The translations under genes and the position numbers were made by a program. Below the pieces are notes generated by a model. It was not told the origin of the DNA, ran no database searches, and saw only the letters and a program-made list of their open reading frames with translations. This document shows, piece after piece, positions 31,909-42,494 of a stretch of 64,000 bases of DNA. The first letter of the stretch is position 1. Each line of letters begins with the position of its first letter. Location: contig CAKSUM010000001.1 in assembly GCA_934501535.1 (NCBI GenBank), forward strand, positions 186,001 to 250,000. Direction: 5' to 3'. The stretch is from an uncultured Clostridia bacterium (GTDB taxonomy: Bacteria; Bacillota; Clostridia; UBA1381).

Positions 31909-34848
31909 TTATTTAGCCGGATATACTTCCGCGTCAATTTTGGGGATAATGTCCGTAAGGTTATTCCACAGGAATGATTTCACTGTTTCACCTTCGCCCA
32001 AAACGCCTGCGTTATATTCCTTCATCTGCTGATTTTCTGCAGCTGAAACAGTTTCGGTGTAAACATCGCCTACAACCGAGTAGTTCTTATCGAACTTAAC
32101 TACGATCCAAACGCCTGTCGCACCCGGGTTAAACTTACCGATTGCCTTAACGCCGTCTGATGCTGCGTCAAAATTGATTGTTGCATAGTCAATAGCTGCA
32201 TTATCCGAACCGGTTGTTAATGTCTGCACGCTTGTACTTGTGCTGTACTTGTTTGCTTTTGCGTAGTTTACAACATGATTTGCCTTTACAGTGTAAACTG
32301 CGTCTACATCCGGAGTTGTATCGGTATATTCGCCGTTTTCAACGTCTTCTGCAAGAAGTACGCCGTTCTTGTACAAATCGTATGTTGCATAGCCTTCGTT
32401 TGCCATATCCCATGTAACCTTTGTTACGTTTGCTGCTGCATCATATTCAGCCGCTGCAACAGGAGCGCTTACGTTGTAAATAGCCATGTTGTCTATATCA
32501 AAGTTATAAACGCCTGCGTCCTGACCCTCTGCTGTTTCTGTTCCGTCAGCAACGTATACAAGACCTGCGCCCATGAAATACTTAAAGTCAATCGGTCTGG
32601 GATCTACAGTTGCCGGTGAAGATACATTTGTGCTCATTGTATAAATCTTCTGATGATAGTTTTCATCAGTGCTTGCAAATGCTGAAAGCGGAACATTTAT
32701 CGTTACCCAGCTATCCTTTGTTATTGCTGATGCGTCGATGAAGTCAACCAGCTTGATAAGCATATAGTTTGCAGTTTTTTCAATATTACCGCCGTTGCCG
32801 ATTTCAACGTAGTTCAGTGAGTTCTTTCCGTCTCTTACAAGGACATACAAATGATTTAAAATGTTCTCGCGGTTAGTTGCAGCATATGCATTGTCGCATC
32901 TGTATCTAAGCTCGAATGTCAGAGCCGCAGTATCTGCCTTATCGGACAAATCAAGGATTGACGTACATCTGAACAATTTTGAATCCGTTACGTTCTTAAC
33001 GTCCATCTGAACACCGTTCATGTTATCGTCAAACATTTTTGTGCCGGTGTTGCTTGCAAGATTTGTTGTCAAAGTATTTGTTTCAAATCTGCTCGGCTGA
33101 ACTCTCAAAGTGATTTTCTTATCATCTCCGGAACGTACTGTCGGTGAATTACCGTATCCGTATGACGCACCGTATACATTTGCATACTTGCCCAGATCTC
33201 CCAGATAATAATTCGCAAAGCTTTCCGGATTTGCCGTTACGTTATATTTTGTGTTAAAAGTACCTGTCTTTTTATCTTTGTCTGTATTTGCAGCATAGCT
33301 TGAATAGCTCCATTCAAGAGTGTCATTTACAAACAGGTCAAATACCTTAGGATTCTTTGCCTGGTCAAGAACTGCTCCGGTTTCAACCTCGTTTGACTTC
33401 ATACTGTCCAAAGAAAGCGTCTTAGTTTTGAATGCCGGCTCAAGACTTGTCCAGCCTCTGCGCTGATCATATATTTTCTGACCGTGCGCAACTACATAAT
33501 AGGTTGCATTTCTGCTGCCCAATGTATCGGTATAGCTTAAAGCGTCGGAATTTTGTACTTCCTTACCGTTCTTGTATACCGAATATGTGATTTTTTCCGT
33601 CATTGTGTCATCGGCAATCAGCTTATAATAATTGCTCGCGTTTCTCAATGACTGTCTGTAGGTATTTTCTGTATCGGCAGCAGCCTGGTCAGCAGTATAA
33701 GGCTTCTCTGCGTAAATTTTGCTGTTAAAGCTTGTGTCTGCATTTACAGCGTCCCAGCTGATTGTAACCTTATCGTCTGTTTCCGTCTTTGTAATTGTCG
33801 GTGCCAGTACCTGTTCCATAGCTATGTTGCCGACATAAGCCGAAAACTTCTTGTCATAGTTCGAGCCTGCAGTATATGCCGATGTATCATCAGGCGCTAT
33901 CCATACAAGACCGATTCCGCCGAAGTGTGCAAAGTCAATAGCTCTGTCCTCCTGCTGAACAGCACCGTTGCTGTACTGCATTGTTCTAATATGGTAATTA
34001 TATTTATCTTTCTGCAGTTCACTGAATGCTGTCATCGGGATTTTTACTGCACTCCAGTTGTTGAAAGAGAAATTATTTTCAAAATCGCTCAGCTTTATTG
34101 CAACATAGTTTCTGGCGCCGCGGATAAAGCCGCCTGCTGAAGTATTTCTGTCAGGATCATCGGTTACATACCACCATGGGTTATCGCCGTTTGAATCCCA
34201 GCAGATTACATAAAGATTATCATAAAACTCTTGGCTTTCCTCTGCGGCAGCGTCATTTTTCTTCACGCTGTATTCCATAGTGAAATATCCGCCGTTAACC
34301 TTATCACTAAAGTCATACCACGTATCTCCGTATTTTGTAGATGTGTTATATCTCATATTCGCGGTCATACCCAAAATAAGATTTCCCGGGATTTGCTTCG
34401 TTTTTGCTGTATTCCCTGCACCTGCAAGTGACTGATACGGATTTAAGTCCATAATATACATATAGGATTCGTCCGTAAACATCTTGTTGTTACTAACTGC
34501 GCCGCCCTCACCGTAATAGCTCTTTATTCTTTCTGTTGTCCTGTTTTGATCCGACAGGTATGCTTGTGACAAAAACGGAGCTACTCTTGTATCCTGGTAA
34601 TTTGTAAGAGAATCTGTAAAATTAACACGTGTATTTCCGGTTGCTGCGTAAATATCGCTGTAAAAATTATTTATTGATTCCGCATCATAACTCCACAAAG
34701 CATACTGTCCGTCATATAAATCTGCCACATGCGTACCGGGCAGAGTTGTTTGCGCCGTATCTTCCGCATGAGCCGGCACAACAACGAGTGCTGCCGTCAT
34801 TGATACTGCCATTACAGATGCCAGTAATTTTTTTACATTAAATTTCAT
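31909..34848 (-). CDS. Large secreted multi-module protein, probable carbohydrate-binding
   Basis: About 979 residues with a signal peptide (MKFNVKKLLASVMAVSMTAALVVVPAHA). I recognise no catalytic domain. Two copies of the same beta-sandwich module occur (nucleotides about 33800-34400 and 32480-33050), each ending in an IGLVWIAPD or AGLVYVADG strand and a short fibronectin-like domain (ISWDAVN, VTWDMAN). The C-terminus (about 31912-32200) is a small module ending in VKSFLWNNLTDIIPK. It has no SLH repeats, so it is free or held by a partner. The ATG at 34848 lies 12 bases after AAAGGA; earlier in-frame ATGs have no ribosome site. A role in binding pectic polymers is inferred from its neighbours. 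Confidence 0.75.
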   Translation of the reverse strand: MKFNVKKLLASVMAVSMTAALVVVPAHAEDTAQTTLPGTHVADLYDGQYALWSYDAESINNFYSDIYAATGNTRVNFTDSLTNYQDTRVAPFLSQAYLSDQNRTTERIKSYYGEGGAVSNNKMFTDESYMYIMDLNPYQSLAGAGNTAKTKQIPGNLILGMTANMRYNTSTKYGDTWYDFSDKVNGGYFTMEYSVKKNDAAAEESQEFYDNLYVICWDSNGDNPWWYVTDDPDRNTSAGGFIRGARNYVAIKLSDFENNFSFNNWSAVKIPMTAFSELQKDKYNYHIRTMQYSNGAVQQEDRAIDFAHFGGIGLVWIAPDDTSAYTAGSNYDKKFSAYVGNIAMEQVLAPTITKTETDDKVTISWDAVNADTSFNSKIYAEKPYTADQAAADTENTYRQSLRNASNYYKLIADDTMTEKITYSVYKNGKEVQNSDALSYTDTLGSRNATYYVVAHGQKIYDQRRGWTSLEPAFKTKTLSLDSMKSNEVETGAVLDQAKNPKVFDLFVNDTLEWSYSSYAANTDKDKKTGTFNTKYNVTANPESFANYYLGDLGKYANVYGASYGYGNSPTVRSGDDKKITLRVQPSRFETNTLTTNLASNTGTKMFDDNMNGVQMDVKNVTDSKLFRCTSILDLSDKADTAALTFELRYRCDNAYAATNRENILNHLYVLVRDGKNSLNYVEIGNGGNIEKTANYMLIKLVDFIDASAITKDSWVTINVPLSAFASTDENYHQKIYTMSTNVSSPATVDPRPIDFKYFMGAGLVYVADGTETAEGQDAGVYNFDIDNMAIYNVSAPVAAAEYDAAANVTKVTWDMANEGYATYDLYKNGVLLAEDVENGEYTDTTPDVDAVYTVKANHVVNYAKANKYSTSTSVQTLTTGSDNAAIDYATINFDAASDGVKAIGKFNPGATGVWIVVKFDKNYSVVGDVYTETVSAAENQQMKEYNAGVLGEGETVKSFLWNNLTDIIPKIDAEVYPAK

Positions 34849-34916
34849 CTTGTTAACCATTCCTTTCTGCGCCATCTGGCACTAAACACAGCCTGATTTT
34901 TTCAGTCTGATTTTCA

Positions 34917-36218
34917 CTAATTTAAAGAAAGAGTTTTAACCAAAACACTGCTTTGGCTGTTGCCGATTTGTACGGAGTATTCTCCGTCACCCAGATTTGC
35001 GGCAAAGCTGTAAGCTCCGTCTGAGCCGCTCTTAACCTGGTCGGCAAATACGATTTTGCTGTCTGCGTCGCGTACAAGCATTGTTACGTTTGAACCCGGC
35101 ATAAAGCTTGTGCCGCGGATAATCGAAACGCCCGACGCATTTTTTGCCGCCTCAAACAGCGACACATTTCTGCCGGCTGAAATCGGTTCCTGTGAATCCC
35201 ATGTCAATACCTTTACGCTGTCCGCTCCGAGCGCGTCCGCCCATGCAAGGCTGACATCATACGGTGTGCCGTAATCAACCGACGCAATTACCTTTTTCAC
35301 ATCAAGCAGCTGCTTATCCTTGTACGCCGCAACAAACAGCTCCATAGCGTCATAAGCGTAATCGCTTGAAATTGACAGATAATTTTTGCCGTTCTTTATG
35401 ACGGGGTCAAAATTCAGGTGGTCTGCTTTCAGCTGTTTGTCAACGAGCTGACCGACTTTCTGATATGACCATTTGTTAAGATGTATTCCGTCGGACGTTC
35501 CTGAGCTGTCCATTGGCATCATCTTTTCAAGGTCAATTAAAGTTACGCCGTTTTCCGCCGCAACCTCGCGCACAGCCACATTTACTATGTCTGTCATTAC
35601 GGTTGTCGAGGCCTGATGCGGAGTTGTCATGACATACAGTTCGGGTTTGCTGTCAAGAGCCTTGTACTCGTCAATCAGATACTTGTATCCGTTCTTGAAA
35701 GCCTCTCTCCACTTTTCCTCACTGAAAGTGCCGTCATCATTGGCATAGCCGCTTTTTATTGCCTTGCTTTGGTTTGAATCGTTCGTGCCGAACATCATGA
35801 TAACCACGTCCGGCTTGCAGTTCAGGCTGCCGCGATGATGATTGATAGTTGCTGTCAGCGCGTTGTCCGCATAGTAAGTCTGTGATGCAACTCTTCCGCC
35901 GTCATAATCATCGGTTGTTACGTATCCGCTGCCGGGAATTACCGTAGTTCCTCCCATTCCGAAGTTTATGACGTTAAAATTACTTGTCCCGAGATAGCTC
36001 TGCAAACGTGCCGGATACGAAAACTTCGAACGGGTTTCCTGTGTATCCTCCTGCTTTTCATTAAAAGCCTCGTAGCTGCTGCCGGTACCGAAGGTTATAC
36101 TGTCGCCAACGCAGGCAATTACCTTTTTGTCCCAGCGTGCATATCCCGGAAGCTGCAGCGCAAGTGCCATTGACGCCGCAATCGCAAATGCCGCCGCCCT
36201 TTTCAGAGATTTTAACAT
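34917..36218 (-). CDS. Secreted SGNH/GDSL hydrolase with two C-terminal beta modules
   Basis: A 433-residue exported protein: signal peptide (1-27), SGNH catalytic domain (about 30-265), then two beta modules. Catalytic blocks are IACVGDSITFGTGSS (Ser), NFGMGGTTV (Gly), MMFGTNDSNQ (Asn) and DGIHLNKWSYQ (Asp-His). It probably removes acyl groups from a polysaccharide such as pectin. The first module ends in VKVLTWDSQEPI and the second has ADQVKSGSDGAYSFAANLG; both recur in other proteins of the operon. It lies between the GH-A-like hydrolase and the binding protein, in the same operon. Confidence 0.87.
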   Translation of the reverse strand: MLKSLKRAAAFAIAASMALALQLPGYARWDKKVIACVGDSITFGTGSSYEAFNEKQEDTQETRSKFSYPARLQSYLGTSNFNVINFGMGGTTVIPGSGYVTTDDYDGGRVASQTYYADNALTATINHHRGSLNCKPDVVIMMFGTNDSNQSKAIKSGYANDDGTFSEEKWREAFKNGYKYLIDEYKALDSKPELYVMTTPHQASTTVMTDIVNVAVREVAAENGVTLIDLEKMMPMDSSGTSDGIHLNKWSYQKVGQLVDKQLKADHLNFDPVIKNGKNYLSISSDYAYDAMELFVAAYKDKQLLDVKKVIASVDYGTPYDVSLAWADALGADSVKVLTWDSQEPISAGRNVSLFEAAKNASGVSIIRGTSFMPGSNVTMLVRDADSKIVFADQVKSGSDGAYSFAANLGDGEYSVQIGNSQSSVLVKTLSLN

Positions 36219-36254
36219 AAAATTCCTCCTTTTTTTAATATATTTTCAACACCC

Positions 36255-36274
36255 TCCGCTGAAATGACAGCGGA
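36255..36274. repeat. Intercistronic hairpin in the surface operon
   Basis: TCCGCTG-aaatga-CAGCGGA lies between the GH-A-like gene (36289) and the SGNH gene (36218). No T run follows, so it may mark RNA processing or stability rather than termination. Confidence 0.45.
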
Positions 36275-36288
36275 AGATGTCAAATTCA

Positions 36289-39200
36289 TTAATTCCACAG
36301 AATATCGTAAAGCGTTATCGCTGCGTCCGCTCTCTTAACCGGTGCGTCCGGCTCGGATATTTCGTCCTTAGTCAGACAGCCCCAGTAAATGAGCTTTTTC
36401 AGCGCCTCGCAATATTCGGTGTCGGCTGCGTCCGCGCCGGCAACATCGGACAAATCTACGTCCTTCCATGTGGTTTTCGGTCTGTCCTCAATCTTCGGCG
36501 TAGTGTCATACACATGCTTAAGCGTCTGCGATTTCGCAAGATATATCGCATAATCGCGGAATGTCAGATTATCCGCCGGACGGAATTGGTTGCTTTCATT
36601 ATCCTCCTGCGTTGTAATTCCGCGCGCCTTCATGCTTCCGGCATACGCATATGAGAAATCTGTTTTTTTCAAATCTTCGTAATTTTCCTCAAACTCTGTT
36701 TTTTGCAGCATGGAAACCGTCAGAAGCTTTGAAAAATCACCTCTTGTTATTGCCTTATCCGGTGAGAATGTGCGGTCACCGGTTTCATAGATATAGTCCT
36801 GAAGAACCATACGCTCTACTTTTCGTGTGTCCTCAAAGCTGTAATCCTGCATATCGTCAAACATAGCCTCGCGCTCTATCTGCTTGAACTCTATATGTTC
36901 GTTCTGAGTGCGCTCAAAGCCTATGCCTGTTTTCTTTATCAGATACAGCGGAGTCTGATCTCCGAGCGACATCTTAAAGCTTGCATAGCCCTCCGGCGTA
37001 CGCGTTACCTGAACCTTGCCCTTTTCTCTGCCGCTTTCGGTCAGCATATAGACCTCAACAGGCTCTTTCGTCTTAAGGGTAATTGTTCCGGTAATCTGCT
37101 CAACCAAAGTGTTGTCGGACAGCATTACGCCGTCTTTCAGTTTCAGCTTGTCGCCCACGGTAACCAAATCTTCGCCCCAGCACCGACCTTCTGCCGTAAT
37201 CAGCACTTCGTCCGCGTTCCAAATCGGCTCATACGATGTCGAGCTTGCATACACGGTGCCGTGTTCGTTGTCAATATTGACAATAACATCATCAAGCTCA
37301 ATATCCTGTCCGGAAATATATCCGCTCGCAACCTGGGTGCGCTCGGTGTTTATCTTCATAATTCCGTTCTGTCTGTCCGAACTGATTTGTCCGTTTGACG
37401 AAATGAACGGCGTACCGGCTTCAATCGTCTTTTTGTATCTGTACAAAACGTCATCATTGTTGTTGTCCGGGTCATAATTGAGCGAGTCGAACATTCTGCC
37501 GCTTCTGCCTATCAGTGCCAGTTCGCCGTAATACAGCGGATAATCGCTGTCGCCGGGCTTATCTCTCCACCAATACAGGTTTTCGTCAAGCTCATAATTC
37601 GGGTCATTGATGTCCTGTTCGGTCAGGCGGCGGTAAAAGCCTTCATCAACCTGTTTTACGTCACTGCGCAGGTTCATCATCGCCCCGGCTGCAAACGCCG
37701 TAGCCATTATCGGATTTTCGTCCGAGCTGAAAATGAAGCTGAACCTTGATACCGGGTTTGTGTACCGCAGCCGCTCAAACGCGCCGTCCGGTGAGGTTGA
37801 GTAGCCTCCGCCGTATGCATACAGGAACGGGTTAAAGTTGTACATCGTCGAAAATGCCGACATTATCGCCAGTCCCTCATGCGTTACCGGGCTGAATGTT
37901 TCATTCCACTCCGATACCGTCAAAGGTTTTCCGTAGGTCTGCCCGTTGGACAGAAGCGACAAAAATCCGACACCCTTTGTTGTAAGCATGGGTCTTAGCC
38001 ACTGGTCTGCCTTGAGTTTTATGTTCGTCCCGTCAAACGAGCCGTCATAGTTTCCGTTATTGTAGGAGTGACGGTCAATGAACTGCGTGTTGTTCGCCAG
38101 AGCGTACCCCTGCATGTGTATCATGCCGCCTATTCCGCCCTGCCAGTCGGTCATTCCGCTGACAACCACGTTGAAGCCCTCGTCACGTATCGCCTGTATA
38201 CGTCTTTGGAAATATTTTGCCATAATGTCATTATAGCAGCGCATTGTGTCCGATATGCGCTTATCGCTGAATCCGCCGATTGACCTGAACTCTCGCAGCG
38301 AATAGACATTGACGGTGCCGTCCTCGAGCGATTCGCCGTCGGTCAAATCCTTTTTGCCGTCCTGCGCCCACGCTTCACGCAAATCCTCCGTGGAGGTGTA
38401 GCGCTCTTTCAGCCAATCACATAACAGTCCGCGAAGCTCCTTTCGGTAGAAATCGCCGCCTGTCAGATACAGCGCGCCCAAAAATGCAAATTCGTTATGC
38501 AGAAGCAGCATTGCAAGTGCGTCATCATCGCCGATTTTACATTTTGAATACGGATTATACCAATTTAAAATCATGCTCGTCTGCTTAATCTGCAATTCTA
38601 TCAGGTGTTCATCAAAGACACCCGGGCCGTTACGCCAGCCTGCCTGTTCAACAGCGGTATATTCCATAATATTATCGTTTTCAAACGCCTTTTGCGCAGT
38701 TGACGATGTATCAATCAGATAATAAATACCGTTTTGTTTCAGCTGATACAGCAGGTAGCAAAACGTATTCATCATTTTAGAGTCAAGCTTTTGTATGCTC
38801 TGAATCGTGCTGTCGCCTCTGCCGTTTGTTCGCGCAATACCGAAAATTCCGGCTCTGTTGCTTATGTTGTGGTCGATTATGTGGAAACGGACAAGATTAA
38901 ATCCGTTCATAGCAAGCTTTTTTGCAAGCATTTCCGCGTCATATTCGGTAAACGGGAACGCCGCGTCGGTTACAACGTTGGTCGCCCAGAACCGTGCCGG
39001 AGTGCCGTCCTCAAAAGCGAAATTGCCTGTATCATCCACTATTACTCTGCCGTGCTTTCCGGCAGGCGCTTCAATGAATTTGGAACAGTCCAGAGGCGTT
39101 CCCTCAAGCATTTCCGCACGCTGTCCGCGATAGCGGTACCATCCGGTGGTATCCGGTGAACGATCCTCGTCATGCGTTTCTATTTTGGGAAGAATAGGAC

Positions 39201-39906
39201 CTACATCAGTCAGCGTTATCGCGCCTATCATTATGTATGCACCCATTCCGCTGGTTTTTGCGGTGATATTCTTTATAACCTTTCCCGGCTGCGGGTTTTC
39301 GCATGCAAATGCGTCCCACGATACTTGGTCGGCACTTCCGTTTTTGCCTGTCCATACACTGCGAGTGTATATGGATTCATGAACGCCCCACCAGTCAAAA
39401 ATATCACGCGAGCCAACTAAGTCAACTGTCGATTCCGTACCGTCCTCGTATTCAAACACATAGTATCCGTTAACCACATTTGCCTCACACCATGCAGCAT
39501 TGTGCAGAAAATACACGCCCGCAGCGGTTGAATTGACCGGAATTGTCACCTGCACCGGATAGCCCGGATTGTTCTGTCCGCGCAGAACGATACAGTTTTT
39601 GCCGCCGTTTTTGTCCTTATCGACAAATTCAAAATCAATTCCTTTAAGGTTATGCTTTCCGACCAAATTAAACGAACTCATATCGTTCGCACTTCCCTGG
39701 TTCGTCCAGCCGTAGTCATCATCGCCGGCTTTGTCATCGCTCATCCATGAGTTACAAGCCGATGATATGTCAATCGTTGTAAAGTGCTGCTCGGTTTTAT
39801 CATATTCTTCCTGTGAAACCATATGAAATTCCGCGCTTACCGTACCGGTCAGCATTGAAAATGCCGTCAGCAAGGCCGTAAGCCCCGAAAATAATTTCTT
39901 TTTCAT
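36289..39906 (-). CDS. SLH-anchored clan GH-A-like glycoside hydrolase
   Basis: A 1205-residue surface enzyme. Signal peptide (1-25); N-terminal beta-sandwich resembling a carbohydrate-binding module (about 40-235); TIM barrel (about 285-760) opened by FAFEDGTPARFWATNVV; C-terminal beta domains (about 800-1010); three degenerate SLH repeats (about 1025-1205). In the barrel, LLLHNEF puts an Asn-Glu pair at 471-472, and LTVSEWNE puts Glu666 on a later strand. This matches the acid/base and nucleophile pattern of clan GH-A. The family and substrate cannot be fixed by eye. Its position between esterases suggests side-chain or backbone cleavage of rhamnogalacturonan. Confidence 0.82.
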   Translation of the reverse strand: MKKKLFSGLTALLTAFSMLTGTVSAEFHMVSQEEYDKTEQHFTTIDISSACNSWMSDDKAGDDDYGWTNQGSANDMSSFNLVGKHNLKGIDFEFVDKDKNGGKNCIVLRGQNNPGYPVQVTIPVNSTAAGVYFLHNAAWCEANVVNGYYVFEYEDGTESTVDLVGSRDIFDWWGVHESIYTRSVWTGKNGSADQVSWDAFACENPQPGKVIKNITAKTSGMGAYIMIGAITLTDVGPILPKIETHDEDRSPDTTGWYRYRGQRAEMLEGTPLDCSKFIEAPAGKHGRVIVDDTGNFAFEDGTPARFWATNVVTDAAFPFTEYDAEMLAKKLAMNGFNLVRFHIIDHNISNRAGIFGIARTNGRGDSTIQSIQKLDSKMMNTFCYLLYQLKQNGIYYLIDTSSTAQKAFENDNIMEYTAVEQAGWRNGPGVFDEHLIELQIKQTSMILNWYNPYSKCKIGDDDALAMLLLHNEFAFLGALYLTGGDFYRKELRGLLCDWLKERYTSTEDLREAWAQDGKKDLTDGESLEDGTVNVYSLREFRSIGGFSDKRISDTMRCYNDIMAKYFQRRIQAIRDEGFNVVVSGMTDWQGGIGGMIHMQGYALANNTQFIDRHSYNNGNYDGSFDGTNIKLKADQWLRPMLTTKGVGFLSLLSNGQTYGKPLTVSEWNETFSPVTHEGLAIMSAFSTMYNFNPFLYAYGGGYSTSPDGAFERLRYTNPVSRFSFIFSSDENPIMATAFAAGAMMNLRSDVKQVDEGFYRRLTEQDINDPNYELDENLYWWRDKPGDSDYPLYYGELALIGRSGRMFDSLNYDPDNNNDDVLYRYKKTIEAGTPFISSNGQISSDRQNGIMKINTERTQVASGYISGQDIELDDVIVNIDNEHGTVYASSTSYEPIWNADEVLITAEGRCWGEDLVTVGDKLKLKDGVMLSDNTLVEQITGTITLKTKEPVEVYMLTESGREKGKVQVTRTPEGYASFKMSLGDQTPLYLIKKTGIGFERTQNEHIEFKQIEREAMFDDMQDYSFEDTRKVERMVLQDYIYETGDRTFSPDKAITRGDFSKLLTVSMLQKTEFEENYEDLKKTDFSYAYAGSMKARGITTQEDNESNQFRPADNLTFRDYAIYLAKSQTLKHVYDTTPKIEDRPKTTWKDVDLSDVAGADAADTEYCEALKKLIYWGCLTKDEISEPDAPVKRADAAITLYDILWN

Positions 39907-39918
39907 AGACTCACCTCA

Positions 39919-42477
39919 CTATTCGTCCGATTCGTAATAGATATTTGTAATAGAATATCTCATATTTGTCTGGTCCGCCGAAACTGTGAATATACATGGT
40001 ACTCCGCGCGGTACATTTTCAATCGAATTTGCACTGGTATCACACTCTACAATTGTCTTTTTGCCCGTTTTTACTTTCCAGACTTTCATGTAATCATAGA
40101 ACATGTATACTTCCGTCGGCTCGCCGCCTATTTCAAACTGTATCGCATAGTTGTTTCTGAACAGTATTTTGTCGGCTCTGTAGGTTCCTCTCTGTGCCAC
40201 CGGCGTATAAGGATCTGTCTGCCATTCCAACATCGGTTTAGACCAGTCATAGGTGTTGCTGATATGGATTGGGTGGTCACCCAAAAATCCGTACGAATAG
40301 CTTATCCACATTCCCGGCTTCAAACGGTTGCTCGTAACGTCCGCTATTGGCAGACGGAATTTATTTTCCGTTCCGCTTGACTGTATCACAATCTCATATT
40401 CATTTGCATCGTCACCTGCAACAAGGCTCATACTCTTTATAAATCCGCCCCCGCTGTTCTTATAGCCGAAATTATCGGTTATGTTTGTCAGCATTACAAG
40501 ATTCGGGAAAGGATTGTTTCTCTTATCGAAATCACATGTCATTATAACTGGATCAAGCTGATCAGCTGAAAAATTCTTCATGTTTGTTTCGTAATTCATC
40601 ATCTTTACCTGGAATCCGTCTTTGTCCTGATAAATTGCAAAGATAAGCGAATTTGCAAAGTAGATACCGTTTATATATGCGCTGCCGTAATCGGTAAACT
40701 GGTCTGTAACCTTCATTACGGTGTTAAAATAATCGATATGACTTATCTTTTTAATTTCAAAATTGTTGTTCAGCTCGAACCGGAATACACCGCGTCCGTT
40801 CAAATCCGATGCAACGCTTTTTGCATAGTCAAAATCAATCGAATCGCTTAAAAGCTTTTTGGCAACCTTGTATTCCTTTACGCCGTTTGAACCGCTCAGC
40901 TTGTAAAGGCGTATCATGCGGTTTTCGCCGTCATCATCAAATGCTTTTACCACAACGCCGTAGAATGTGTAGTCATTGTACTCCTGCGCATCGGGCATAA
41001 CATATCTGACCTTCATGTTGTCATCTATGAATATTTTCGAGCGGTGACCTACTGCGTCGCCGATCGGTTTGCCGTCACGGTACGATTCGGTACTGTGGTC
41101 ATATACATACGGACCGAATTTTCCGTTATATTCATATGAAACGCCGTCCATCACGATTTCTTCGCCGTTGCTTCTTGCTATCATGCCCTCAGCCGTACGC
41201 GATGACGCTACTATTATAAACTTTTCTTTATCTCCGGACGTATCTTTCCAGTAATCGAAAAGCATATCCGGTTTTAAGTCGGTCATTTCATAATGCAGTA
41301 CGCCGTCAATTATAATTACAACCTCGCCGTATTTGGAAATTCCCGAAATTTTATTATCATTTGTATCCTGCCAGATATATTTAATCATATCGTTATCGGC
41401 ACGGTAGATAATTCCGCCCTCTTCCAGGTCATAGATGTCCAGAACCGTTATTTTTTTACCGGACATAACAACCTTTGCAAAGCAGTTTATCGGCTTTATC
41501 GCAGTATTTGTCACTATTTCGCCGTTGTATCTTATCAGCGCCTTATCGTCAAGCAGATACGATTTTCCGTCATTCGTAAGCTTTACTCTCTTAATCGACG
41601 AAACGGGATAAAAGCTGTTTGCCGCAGAGTTGTTTACTTCGCTTATGAAATCATAGAAAGTCTGATAATCGCGCAGACGCTCCACATAATACACAACATC
41701 ATCGTCAATGCCGACGTAGATATAAACCGTCTGATAGGAAAGCTCGTTCAGCACAACGTATTGACCGGCGCGGTATGTCTTTGATACCGTACCGTCGCTG
41801 ACCGTCATTTTGCGTTCACTTGCGTTATAGCCGTCAACCGTTACCTTCCTTTTTTCAACCCGAAGATAATCGGACAAAATCGTTCTTGATTCATCGGGCT
41901 TGTAGCTGCCTATACTGTATGCATTTTTCATGAGCGGCGCCTCAAGGCAGTTATCGATAAGCATTATCAAATCGCCCATTTTAATGCGGTCGGAACCCGG
42001 GGTTACATTTTTTGTAATCCCCAGGTCCTGTGCAATTTTAACATATCCCGACGGAAAGCCGCCGCTTATATCCGCCGCCTGTTCGTAGCCCATACCGGCA
42101 AGCATTACTCTGAGTGCCTGAGTATAGCTTACGTGTTCGTTCGGCAAAAAGCTGCCTTCTCCGTCACCGCGGACAATATCGATTGCCGCCGCAGTTACAA
42201 TATCTGAATTATATTGGCTGTTTTCCGTATCGGCAAATGCTGAGTTTCCCACTCCTGCGTTTGCTTCATATCCGAAAGTCTTTATCGCCATGGACGTAAA
42301 TTCGCCCCTCGATACATACGCCTCCGGGTCGGCAGTTGACCTGATAATTCCGAACGCCGCCAGTCTGCTTACCGCATTATTGTATTTCAGCGTGTTCGGC
42401 TCATAGGCAAATACCGCCATGCAGCAGTTAAGCATAACAGCCAGTATAAGGGTAATAACCGTAAATCTTCTTTTCAT
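39919..42477 (-). CDS. SLH-containing surface protein of unknown function
   Basis: About 852 residues. A signal peptide (MKRRFTVITLILAVMLNCCMAVFA) is followed by three SLH repeats at the N-terminus (about 30-195; YVSRGEFTSMAIKTFG, SFLPNEHVSYTQALRVML). The remaining 650 residues are mostly beta strands in repeats like RKMTVSDGTVSKTYRAGQYVVLN and KVVMSGKKITVLDIYD; I recognise no catalytic family. I chose the ATG at 42477 (AAAGG 9 bases before it) rather than a GTG at 42486. With SLH at the N-terminus instead of the C-terminus, it may be a structural or scaffolding S-layer component. It starts 17 bases after the preceding gene. Confidence 0.8.
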   Translation of the reverse strand: MKRRFTVITLILAVMLNCCMAVFAYEPNTLKYNNAVSRLAAFGIIRSTADPEAYVSRGEFTSMAIKTFGYEANAGVGNSAFADTENSQYNSDIVTAAAIDIVRGDGEGSFLPNEHVSYTQALRVMLAGMGYEQAADISGGFPSGYVKIAQDLGITKNVTPGSDRIKMGDLIMLIDNCLEAPLMKNAYSIGSYKPDESRTILSDYLRVEKRKVTVDGYNASERKMTVSDGTVSKTYRAGQYVVLNELSYQTVYIYVGIDDDVVYYVERLRDYQTFYDFISEVNNSAANSFYPVSSIKRVKLTNDGKSYLLDDKALIRYNGEIVTNTAIKPINCFAKVVMSGKKITVLDIYDLEEGGIIYRADNDMIKYIWQDTNDNKISGISKYGEVVIIIDGVLHYEMTDLKPDMLFDYWKDTSGDKEKFIIVASSRTAEGMIARSNGEEIVMDGVSYEYNGKFGPYVYDHSTESYRDGKPIGDAVGHRSKIFIDDNMKVRYVMPDAQEYNDYTFYGVVVKAFDDDGENRMIRLYKLSGSNGVKEYKVAKKLLSDSIDFDYAKSVASDLNGRGVFRFELNNNFEIKKISHIDYFNTVMKVTDQFTDYGSAYINGIYFANSLIFAIYQDKDGFQVKMMNYETNMKNFSADQLDPVIMTCDFDKRNNPFPNLVMLTNITDNFGYKNSGGGFIKSMSLVAGDDANEYEIVIQSSGTENKFRLPIADVTSNRLKPGMWISYSYGFLGDHPIHISNTYDWSKPMLEWQTDPYTPVAQRGTYRADKILFRNNYAIQFEIGGEPTEVYMFYDYMKVWKVKTGKKTIVECDTSANSIENVPRGVPCIFTVSADQTNMRYSITNIYYESDE

Positions 42478-42494
42478 ATTCCGCACCCTTTCCG